Source of the DNA: Prevotella sp. CAG:924
GTDB lineage: Bacteria > Bacteroidota > Bacteroidia > Bacteroidales > Bacteroidaceae
NCBI GenBank assembly: GCA_000431975.1
Contig: HF988471.1
Span: 1-5,241 of the forward strand
Direction: 5' to 3'
DNA length: 5,241 nucleotides
Positions within the stretch are counted from its first letter, which is position 1, and each line of letters starts with the position of its first letter. A program made the translations under genes and the position numbers. The notes beneath the pieces are model-generated. The model was not told the origin of the DNA. It did not search any database and was given only the letters and a program-made list of their open reading frames with translations. Of this stretch, positions 1 to 4,480 are shown piece by piece.

Positions 1-223
1 CCGCCACTCCATCGGCATCTGTTACATCGGCGGCCTGTCCGCCGACGGCACGCCTGCCGACACCCGTACGGAGGCCCAGCGTGCCACCCTGCGCCGCCTG
101 CTGGCGTCCCTGCACCGGCGCTTCCCGCGGGCCCTCATCGTCGGCCACCGCGACCTCGACCCGTTGAAGGCGTGCCCGTGCTTCGACGCGGCTAAGGAGT
201 ATGCCGACCTGCAGCCCCGCTAA
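1..223 (+). CDS. N-acetylmuramoyl-L-alanine amidase (T7-lysozyme/Amidase_2 type), 3' end only
   Basis: The reading frame begins at base 2 and ends at TAA 221-223, giving the last 73 residues; the start lies outside the window. The enzyme family hydrolyses the bond between N-acetylmuramate and L-alanine in peptidoglycan, using a zinc ion held by two His and one Cys. The visible part includes RHSIGICYIGGL, the central strand of the fold, and GHRDLDPLKACPCFD near the C-terminus, which matches the T7 lysozyme His-(x5)-Lys-x-Cys arrangement: His is a zinc ligand, Lys is catalytic, Cys is the last zinc ligand. The first zinc His would lie upstream. Many Bacteroidota homologues, as I remember them, carry a short Asp-rich insert between HRDL and KACPCFD; here it is absent. 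Codons end almost entirely in G or C, unlike every other gene in the window. Such genes are common in Bacteroidota chromosomes and prophage-like islands, so a phage origin is possible but not shown. Confidence 0.93.
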   Translation, partial: RHSIGICYIGGLSADGTPADTRTEAQRATLRRLLASLHRRFPRALIVGHRDLDPLKACPCFDAAKEYADLQPR

Positions 224-370
224 GCATCGCCGCGGCCTCTGAAGACGGACCTATCCCGACAGCCCGACCTGCCTATCCTCGGGCGGAGCGCGAGCCCCTA
301 CGGCTCCCCCGCCCTGCGCAGACGCATTCCGGCAGACCGCCCTGCCGTCCCCGTCCGTCCCTCTGTCCTT

Positions 371-426
371 GATGACAGCCTCCCCCCGACCGTCGTGCCG
401 GACCGTGAGGCTGTCATCTTGTTCTT
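371..426 (+). terminator. Perfect 12-bp inverted repeat, probable terminator of the amidase gene
   Basis: GATGACAGCCTC (371-382) and GAGGCTGTCATC (407-418) are perfect reverse complements separated by 24 nt, followed on the plus strand by TTGTTCTT. The loop contains GACCGT twice (388-393 and 401-406). It lies about 150 bp after the amidase stop and faces no plus-strand gene downstream. The long loop and interrupted T-run are not ideal for intrinsic termination, so a protein-binding or recombination role is the alternative. Confidence 0.55.
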
Positions 427-485
427 GCAGGCAGGCCGGCCGGCCCGCCGGTTCTCATCCCCGACGACCCTGATCAGCCATCCGG

Positions 486-523
486 CCTACGACTAAGAAA
501 CAGATGCTGTTTGTAGGTTAGTC
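486..523. repeat. Nested and crossing inverted repeats (hairpin with two alternative outer stems)
   Basis: AAACAG (498-503) pairs with CTGTTT (507-512) around an ATG loop. Two further complementary pairs flank it but cross each other: CCTAC (486-490) with GTAGG (513-517), and GACTAA (491-496) with TTAGTC (518-523). As RNA these would be either a pseudoknot or two mutually exclusive extensions of the same hairpin. As DNA it is a compact site of repeated half-elements. No function is assigned. Confidence 0.4.
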
Positions 524-715
524 CCTGCTTGACATGGGAGCGGCACACCTTAATCATATAAGGTCTCCTAGGCCGGACGGCCATCCGCTTCACCGCCATG
601 CCCTTCCCTGGCCTCACACATCCCTACGCGCTTCCTGTAAGATGTCCGTATCCAGCGCACGGGCTCATAGCGACATACGTCCTTTTAAAAGTCCTGAGGT
701 GTGCTTCTCATTCTC

Positions 716-742
716 TCACGTTTCATACGACATCGTTTTCAT
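716..742 (-). CDS. Possible 8-codon leader peptide (MKTMSYET) with strong ribosome binding site
   Basis: ATG at 742-740 reads MKTMSYET and stops at TGA 718-716. It is preceded by GGAAAGGAGC (758-749), a near-perfect Shine-Dalgarno 7 nt from the ATG. That is unusual in Bacteroidota, where start sites are generally AT-rich without SD. A -7 box lies upstream at 823-816. Past the TGA the same frame continues as ENEKHTSGLLKGRMSL, a second TGA (667-665), then ARALDTDILQEARRDV and a third TGA (616-614). The product may therefore be a leader peptide, the start of a decayed small gene, or a chance ORF. Nothing downstream on the minus strand looks like a gene that it would control. Confidence 0.25.
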   Translation of the reverse strand: MKTMSYET

Positions 743-808
743 GGTCTTGCTCCTTTCCGGAAGTTTCTCTCTTGCACTATAACGGTGCGTCCCTCTATGA
801 AGGCTCTT

Positions 809-823
809 CCAAACGCAAATGTA
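809..823 (-). promoter_or_regulatory. Putative Bacteroidales promoter (-7 box TACATTTG), minus strand
   Basis: TACATTTG read on the minus strand (823-816) fits the -7 consensus TAnnTTTG, with transcription expected to start near 809 and a leader of about 67 nt to the small ORF at 742. At the expected -33 position I see TGTC rather than TTTG, so this is a half-matching promoter. Confidence 0.3.
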
Positions 824-895
824 CTAAAAAACATCGAAAGACGGACATCATAAGCCGAAAAAGTCTAAAAACAATTACGGACACGCCATGCCGTT

Positions 896-977
896 GCCCG
901 ACCACCCGTGTCGGGCGTCCCAACACATCAATTGCCTGGACGCCGAGACGAAGGAAGGACGCACCGGGATACGTCCC
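896..977. repeat. Cluster of short hairpins built on GGACG/CGTCC motifs
   Basis: Three overlapping inverted repeats are visible: GCCCGAC/GTCGGGC (896-902 and 910-916, 7-nt loop), GGCGTCC/GGACGCC (914-920 and 938-944) and GGACG/CGTCC (957-961 and 972-976). In addition GGACGCACCG (957-966) is the exact reverse complement of CGGTGCGTCC (783-792). No T-run follows on either strand, so I do not call a terminator for the operon that ends at 1046. Confidence 0.35.
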
Positions 978-1045
978 TACAGACCAATGCTCATAACGAC
1001 AGCTTATATATACGCTACTCTGAGCTATTCATTAACACGATCTTT

Positions 1046-1786
1046 TTATTTCAAATAATCGTGAATGAATATAGGGAAAGAGTTCAATATTGCCACTTCA
1101 TCCTTTGTAAGCACATATTTTTCCTTCTGAGCTGTGAATATGGCTTTTTGATTGATATCATCTTTTTTGTCGGGCAGTACATTGTTTCCTGATATGATAT
1201 AGTTGGCCTTGCGCACATTCTGTTCCCTCAGCATGGCCCAGTTCTTTCTCACCTCCTCTTCTGGAGTTTTTGCCAGGTCTATGAATTTGTATCCTTTGGC
1301 TTCGGCACAGGCAAATGTTTCTGCCTCGCCTTTAAATTTGTGATCAGCGCATATCTGCCTTGTCACAGCATATTGCCAATAATGGGCATCCGGCAATGTC
1401 TTTGTATATTTAAGCGACTCTATCATCGGATAGTTGATGTATAGTTTTCCGTTGTCCGTCTCATTGTCAAAGAAGTCCAGCATATCCTCTAATATGGAGT
1501 TCACATTCTTGACGCCTATCCGATTCTGGAAGTCGTAATCGAAGAATAGGAATATTTGAGAGAACAAGGTATCCAGTCGCGCACCTTCCGGCACATTGAT
1601 GCCATTGTCTTTTAAAGGCAACGAGCGGAACAGATCATAATCATTATCTCTCAACTTTCTGTACAAGGTGGGCAGGTCATGGCTGCATTTCACGATCTTC
1701 ACGGCTTCTCCGGAAAGGAGAAGCCGTTCCAGAGAACCGAACACCATAGGCTCGGCTTTCATTCCTTCAAACACAAATAGAATCAT
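1046..1786 (-). CDS. TOPRIM/RloB-like putative nuclease or effector, second gene of an ATPase-effector defence operon
   Basis: This 246-aa protein probably acts as the effector nuclease of an anti-phage pair. Seen: the N-terminal strand FVFEGMKAEP (residues 4-13), with E7-G8 matching the TOPRIM motif and the RloB-type pattern EGxKxEP; a hydrophobic strand followed by FFDYDFQ (81-87), giving the DxD pair D83 and D85 that would bind metal together with E7; and NYPMIESLKY (118-127), resembling the conserved NP-x-x-E segment of RloB-like proteins. The C-terminal half is helical and charged, without recognisable motifs or membrane segments. TOPRIM domains cut or join nucleic acid using Mg2+ in OLD nucleases, topoisomerases and PARIS AriB (established knowledge). 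The start ATG (1786-1784) overlaps the ATPase stop by 4 bp (ATGA), implying translational coupling and a fixed ratio. Assignment to RloB, AbiLii or DUF4435 is inferred from motifs only; nuclease activity is also inferred. Confidence 0.75.
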   Translation of the reverse strand: MILFVFEGMKAEPMVFGSLERLLLSGEAVKIVKCSHDLPTLYRKLRDNDYDLFRSLPLKDNGINVPEGARLDTLFSQIFLFFDYDFQNRIGVKNVNSILEDMLDFFDNETDNGKLYINYPMIESLKYTKTLPDAHYWQYAVTRQICADHKFKGEAETFACAEAKGYKFIDLAKTPEEEVRKNWAMLREQNVRKANYIISGNNVLPDKKDDINQKAIFTAQKEKYVLTKDEVAILNSFPIFIHDYLK

Positions 1787-2901
1787 ACGCCAAATGTTCC
1801 TCCGCGGTAAAGTTTTTCCAGATTATGCCCAAAGCGCAGCTCCTTGTCTGTTAAGTCACAGATGGCATTTATCTTATTGTTCTTCAGTATGAAGAAGCAG
1901 TCCGGTCTTAGCAGGTCATTTGTCAGCAGGAATGTGTCGTGAGTCGTCACGAACGCCTGGTGATCGCCTTTGAACAGCAGTTTGCAAACCGTATATGATA
2001 GTTCATAATGATAGAAAGCGTCAAACTCGTCTACAAATACGAAAGAGGCATTGGCCATCTCCTTCAGCCAGTAGTATTGCAGTTCCAAATTCAACGTGCC
2101 GGTAGAAGCGACCAGCGAGAAGGGCATTTTCACCCCGCCGATCAGGCAATACAAGACCTTGTCCCCTTCTGCCGGTTGGGCAAATGTGAAGTCCTGCTGG
2201 CTGGTTTCTCTCAGATACGTGGCGAAATCATCCGTAAGGTTATTGTTGATAATGTATTCCTCGATATTGCTTCCGCCCTCTTTCAAACCGATAAATTCCC
2301 TATAGTCAAGACTTCTGAAAAACAGCATGTTCTCCACAAAATTCTTAAGTTGCAGGATGGCATGACCTTCAGCCAATGGCACCGTAGCTACCAGATAGTT
2401 GATGATGGATATTTTGTTCGCACTTGCCTTCAGACTGTTGATGGCAGCGTCAGACAAGGCAAACTCTTCCGCCACTCTCAGCGTGTCAGCATCTTTATAC
2501 ACCAGCTCCTTCCCGTTCAACAGCAATGTCTCGCTTACAAGTTCGCCTTGAAATTCCTTTGCTCTTTTTGAGTAGTTATAGTTCATCACATTTCCGTCAA
2601 AGGCGAATGTGTATTCAAACTCCACAGGATTAAGATGGTTGGCGGCATTTACAAAATTCACATAGTAGTCCGGTTTTTTCCATTTATGTGACAAGTGGTT
2701 GGCAATGTCAAAAATTGCCAGTCCGAGATTGGTCTTACCCGCTCCATTGGGACCATACACGATTCCGTTCTTTATCACACCGTCTTTTATAGCGTTGGTG
2801 TTGAAAGCGTAACTGCTTGGATGAGATAGATCCCATTCAATTTTTTCCGCAAAGCCACGGTAATTTTTCACAGCGAATTTTGTAAGCATGATATCGGACA
2901 T
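1783..2901 (-). CDS. AAA_15/AAA_21-type ABC ATPase, sensor subunit of putative defence operon (RloA/AbiLi/AriA-like)
   Basis: This 372-aa protein has a complete ABC/SMC-like ATPase fold. Seen: N-terminal strand FAVKNYRGF (9-17), typical of this family; Walker A GPNGAGKT (50-57); an insert of about 200 residues (roughly 60-260), the likely oligomerisation or effector-binding region; the signature-like STGTLN (266-271) in place of LSGGQ; Walker B FVFVDEFDAF (287-296), with D291 and catalytic E292; and the switch His in FVTTHDTFLL (317-326). The C-terminus, LEKLYRGGTFGV, matches the tyrosine-arginine-glycine ending common in RloA-like AAA_15 proteins. In PARIS and OLD-type systems such ATPases form a scaffold that holds or activates a TOPRIM nuclease, which fits the coupled downstream gene. 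The start chosen is ATG 2901; M5 (2889) is an alternative. There is no SD, the leader is AT-rich and about 21 nt long. All catalytic residues are present, so the gene looks intact. Confidence 0.85.
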   Translation of the reverse strand: MSDIMLTKFAVKNYRGFAEKIEWDLSHPSSYAFNTNAIKDGVIKNGIVYGPNGAGKTNLGLAIFDIANHLSHKWKKPDYYVNFVNAANHLNPVEFEYTFAFDGNVMNYNYSKRAKEFQGELVSETLLLNGKELVYKDADTLRVAEEFALSDAAINSLKASANKISIINYLVATVPLAEGHAILQLKNFVENMLFFRSLDYREFIGLKEGGSNIEEYIINNNLTDDFATYLRETSQQDFTFAQPAEGDKVLYCLIGGVKMPFSLVASTGTLNLELQYYWLKEMANASFVFVDEFDAFYHYELSYTVCKLLFKGDHQAFVTTHDTFLLTNDLLRPDCFFILKNNKINAICDLTDKELRFGHNLEKLYRGGTFGV

Positions 2902-2922
2902 AATGGATGATTACTTAATGGT

Positions 2923-2937
2923 TTGTTTACAAAGATA
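2923..2937 (-). promoter_or_regulatory. Promoter of the ATPase-TOPRIM operon (-7 box TATCTTTG)
   Basis: On the minus strand TATCTTTG (2937-2930) is a perfect TAnnTTTG -7 box, placing the start of transcription near 2923, 21-22 nt before the ATG at 2901. No TTTG occurs at the expected -33 position. That place is occupied by one arm of the palindrome at 2952-2974, suggesting regulation by a bound protein. Confidence 0.55.
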
Positions 2938-2951
2938 TATAAAAAAGGCAA

Positions 2952-2974
2952 TATCCGTAATTTTTTTACGGATA
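2952..2974. promoter_or_regulatory. Operator-like palindrome upstream of the defence operon
   Basis: TATCCGTAA (2952-2960) and TTACGGATA (2966-2974) are perfect 9-bp inverted repeats separated by TTTTT. The centre (2963) is about 40 bp upstream of the predicted start near 2923, and one arm replaces the expected -33 box. This placement suits either an activator touching RNA polymerase or a repressor blocking it. A plus-strand terminator is an alternative reading, but no plus-strand gene precedes it. Confidence 0.5.
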
Positions 2975-3196
2975 ATAAAGATCCCATATAAAGAATTTAA
3001 AAACCTTTAACCCATATTATTCGATTCATCTGTCATACATGACCATTTATGCCGTCTGCTGGACAACGACTATTTAATGCAGGGACGTATCATCAAGCCA
3101 TATAGACCGTTTTCTTTCTCCGCATACTTGCAAATGAACTCAGACATTTATACTTTTGTGAAATACATAGTTTTTATGTTTAGTTGGTTGGCACTC

Positions 3197-3346
3197 CTAA
3201 ATGACAAATTTCCGGGCTGACACACAGGTGCGACCCTTTTTTCGATTTATCAGACACACTTTTTGAGACAGTATCCCGGATTGGTGTATTATTTCCCGTT
3301 CAAGCAGAATTTGTTCGTGGTTATTGTGGACATATATGTATTTCAT
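3197..3346 (-). CDS. Doubtful small ORF, 49 aa, basic C-terminus
   Basis: ATG at 3346-3344 opens a frame starting MKYIYVHNNHEQILLERE, continuing through a basic segment (NRKKGR) and ending at TAG 3199-3197. It lies 64 bp after the stop of the Crp/Fnr-like gene on the same strand, so could be co-transcribed. There is no clear SD, promoter or recognisable family, and a frame of this length is expected by chance. Reported only because it is the longest minus-strand frame in an otherwise empty 436-bp stretch. Confidence 0.15.
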   Translation of the reverse strand: MKYIYVHNNHEQILLEREIIHQSGILSQKVCLINRKKGRTCVSARKFVI

Positions 3347-3355
3347 CCCCAGCAG

Positions 3356-3372
3356 TTGGAAAAAAGTTCCAA
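3356..3372 (-). terminator. Weak hairpin after the regulator gene
   Basis: TTGGAA (3356-3361) and TTCCAA (3367-3372) form a 6-bp stem with a 5-nt loop, 38 bp downstream of the regulator stop. Read on the minus strand the T-run is in the loop rather than after the stem, so termination here is doubtful. Confidence 0.2.
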
Positions 3373-3410
3373 TTTACAGCAGGTTCGTTCCCGGAGTTTA
3401 TCGACCAGTA

Positions 3411-3980
3411 TTACGGCCGTGTGATTTTTGCCCTAATCCGGCTCAGACTTGCCTGCGTTACGCCTAAATAGGTGGCGATACTTCCCAGCGGCAATCGCTG
3501 TAACAAATCTGGTTCTTTCTCCAATAGCTCCTTATACCGTTCCGAAGCGATAGCGGACAACATAGAAATCAGCCGTTCCTCAGTGGCAAGCAACTCCATC
3601 TCCGCATAACGCCGTCCCCAATTGGCGATGTGCAAGTCTTCCGAAAACAACTCTTTCAATTTTTTCCTTTTCAATACATATAAGACGGAATCTTCCATCA
3701 ATTCCATTGTTTCATATCCCGGCTCGTCATTTACATAGCCTTTCATAGAAACAAGGGTCGCTCCCTCTTTGCCGACCCAAAAAGTAATTTCTTTCCCATC
3801 CACCGAAGTATAGGCACGGACAATGCCTTGTTTAATGAAAAAGATGTCTTTCTCCACCTTGCCGCATTCCAATACTCGGAATCTTTTGGGATATGAGACT
3901 TCCGTCAGGCATTGTTGCAACCTGTCCAAAGATGCGTCCGGCATGGCATATCTTTGGTTGATGATTTCCTTTATATCCAT
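3411..3980 (-). CDS. Crp/Fnr-family transcriptional regulator
   Basis: The 189-aa length is typical of the short Bacteroidota members of this family. Seen: an N-terminal beta-roll (about residues 30-105), including LECGKVEKDIFFIKQGIVRAY and ITFWVGKEG; a long dimerisation helix (about 106-150); and a C-terminal winged helix-turn-helix, LPLGSIATYLGVTQASLSRIR (163-183), where TQASLSRIR is the DNA-recognition helix. Only two cysteines (C24, C39) exist, so an FNR-type iron-sulphur cluster is unlikely. The GE...RxA cAMP-binding signature is also missing, so the ligand is unknown. It is divergent from the SMR-MFS efflux genes, with 160 bp between the start codons holding two operator-like repeats, which suggests it controls both itself and the pumps. 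The start ATG at 3980 has no SD, as usual in this phylum. Family assignment is secure; target and ligand are inferred or unknown. Confidence 0.92.
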   Translation of the reverse strand: MDIKEIINQRYAMPDASLDRLQQCLTEVSYPKRFRVLECGKVEKDIFFIKQGIVRAYTSVDGKEITFWVGKEGATLVSMKGYVNDEPGYETMELMEDSVLYVLKRKKLKELFSEDLHIANWGRRYAEMELLATEERLISMLSAIASERYKELLEKEPDLLQRLPLGSIATYLGVTQASLSRIRAKITRP

Positions 3981-3996
3981 AGTTCATTGCTGTTGT

Positions 3997-4011
3997 TAGT
4001 GTGCAAAATTA
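3997..4011 (-). promoter_or_regulatory. Promoter of the Crp/Fnr-like gene (-7 box TAATTTTG)
   Basis: TAATTTTG on the minus strand (4011-4004) is a perfect TAnnTTTG box, predicting a transcript start near 3997 and a leader of about 17 nt. No TTTG is seen at -33. The operator repeats lie 50-90 bp upstream of this start. Confidence 0.5.
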
Positions 4012-4044
4012 TAAAATAGCATATGGAAACGAGAATAAACAGAT

Positions 4045-4064
4045 GTTTTTTGTCAAATGAAAAG
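4045..4064. promoter_or_regulatory. Operator-like repeat, distal copy
   Basis: Core TTTTTTGTCAAATGAAAA (4046-4063), containing the small palindrome TTTGTCAAA. It is the degenerate partner of the repeat at 4069-4087, offset by 22 bp (about two helical turns). It is a candidate binding site for the divergent Crp/Fnr-like regulator; the factor itself is inferred. Confidence 0.5.
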
Positions 4065-4068
4065 TCTG

Positions 4069-4087
4069 TTTTTGCCAAATGCAAAAA
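4069..4087. promoter_or_regulatory. Operator-like palindrome, proximal copy
   Basis: TTTTTGC (4069-4075) and GCAAAAA (4081-4087) are perfect inverted repeats around CAAAT, and share the core TTTGnCAAATG with the distal copy. The centre at 4078 is about 41-44 bp upstream of the predicted SMR transcription start, the class II activator position for Crp/Fnr proteins. It does not match the E. coli CRP (TGTGA-N6-TCACA) or FNR (TTGAT-N4-ATCAA) consensus. Confidence 0.55.
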
Positions 4088-4107
4088 GCTATTAGGGATT
4101 GCTTATT

Positions 4108-4122
4108 TATTTTTGCACCCGA
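4108..4122 (+). promoter_or_regulatory. Promoter of the SMR-MFS operon (-7 box TATTTTTG)
   Basis: TATTTTTG (4108-4115) is a perfect TAnnTTTG box, with transcription expected near 4119-4122, leaving a leader of only about 20 nt. This is too short for a guanidine or other riboswitch. The -33 place is taken by the end of the proximal palindrome (AAAA rather than TTTG), consistent with activator dependence. Confidence 0.55.
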
Positions 4123-4140
4123 ATTTAATAAATCATAAGT

Positions 4141-4467
4141 ATGAATTGGATAATCTTATTATTGGCAGGATTGTTTGAGGTGAGCCTCACATTCTGTTTA
4201 GGAAAAACGAGAGCAGCATCAGGAGTTGAATTTTATTTGTGGGGAAGCGGTTTCCTTGCCTCTACCGTACTGAGCATGACTTTGCTTTCCAAAGCGGTAC
4301 AGACTTTGCCTTTGGGAACTGCGTACGCCATTTGGACGGGAATCGGAGCGGTTGGTACGGTTTTGATTGGGATATTCGTTTTCAAGGAACCTGCCACTCC
4401 CATCCGGCTTTTCTTCCTCTTCACGCTCATTGCATCCTTGATAGGATTGAAAGTCGTGTCATACTGA
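4141..4467 (+). CDS. Small multidrug resistance (SMR) family transporter, SugE/Gdx-like
   Basis: This 108-aa inner-membrane protein would export a cationic compound in exchange for protons as a dual-topology dimer. Four membrane segments are visible at about residues 2-20, 30-50, 57-80 and 86-105. The essential proton/substrate glutamate is E13 in AGLFEV, and LPLGTAYAIWTGIGAVGT (56-73) is the SMR signature in the form typical of the SugE/Gdx (guanidinium exporter) branch rather than the EmrE branch. Against a simple guanidinium role, the tryptophan three residues after the glutamate in SugE/Gdx (W16) is Leu here, within EVSLTFCL, and there is a small insertion before the third helix. Substrate is therefore uncertain; quaternary ammonium or guanidinyl compounds are the likely range. 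The start ATG has an AT-rich leader and no SD. It is followed by the MFS gene after 13 bp, so the two form an operon divergent from a Crp/Fnr-like regulator. Confidence 0.9.
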   Translation: MNWIILLLAGLFEVSLTFCLGKTRAASGVEFYLWGSGFLASTVLSMTLLSKAVQTLPLGTAYAIWTGIGAVGTVLIGIFVFKEPATPIRLFFLFTLIASLIGLKVVSY

Positions 4468-4474
4468 AAGGAGG
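4468..4474 (+). promoter_or_regulatory. Strong Shine-Dalgarno (AAGGAGG) of the MFS gene
   Basis: AAGGAGG directly follows the SMR stop codon and stands 6 nt before the ATG at 4481, fixing that start. A full anti-SD match is unusual in Bacteroidota. Confidence 0.7.
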
Positions 4475-4480
4475 CGACAA

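Larger units (their letters stand above)
224..1045. other. Intergenic stretch with no convincing gene; GC-rich to AT-richer transition
   Basis: Open frames here (for example on the plus strand at 534-782, 598-996 and 908-1192) have compositions unlike proteins, lack start signals and match no family I recognise. The first ~300 bases match the GC-rich amidase; from about 660 onwards AT content rises to the level of the defence operon. The stretch holds the hairpin at 371-418, a crossing set of complementary segments at 486-523, a minus-strand leader ORF with ribosome binding site at 716-758, a -7 box at 816-823, and a cluster of CGTCC/GGACG motifs and short hairpins between 674 and 977. A non-coding RNA read from the minus strand is possible. 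I see no tRNA or rRNA. Confidence 0.6.
2975..3410. other. Intergenic stretch, no convincing gene
   Basis: All six frames are broken frequently, apart from a 49-codon minus-strand ORF at 3346-3197. Features seen are a short hairpin at 3356-3372 just after the regulator gene and GACACAC repeated at 3219-3225 and 3251-3257. I could not recognise a remnant of a known gene in any frame. Confidence 0.5.

Noticed and set aside
448..480. tRNA-like GGTTCTCATCC segment resembling a T-arm
   Set aside because: The conserved purine-A after TTC is missing and no acceptor or anticodon stems can be drawn around it.
1036..1063. CACGAT/ATCGTG inverted repeat across the stop codon of the TOPRIM-like gene as a terminator
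   Set aside because: Only 6 bp with a 16-nt loop and no T-run following it on the minus strand.
534..1192. Three overlapping plus-strand open frames (534-782, 598-996, 908-1192)
   Set aside because: His/Pro/Cys-rich, low-complexity translations without start signals or promoter. The last overlaps the 3' end of the TOPRIM-like gene. All look like chance frames.
2008..2571. Open frame of 187 codons on the plus strand
   Set aside because: It lies wholly antisense to the ATPase gene, whose frame contains all the expected ATPase motifs; the plus-strand translation resembles no protein family.
968..3091. An 11-bp inverted repeat (GATACGTCCCT at 968-978, AGGGACGTATC at 3081-3091) flanking the defence operon
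   Set aside because: It could be read as terminal repeats of an element, but matches of this length are expected by chance a few times in a window of this size, and the flanks do not extend the match or show target duplications.
4119..4140. Guanidine riboswitch ahead of the SugE/Gdx-like gene
   Set aside because: The predicted leader is only about 20 nt and the upstream region shows none of the paired ACGR-loop hairpins or other conserved features of the guanidine classes.
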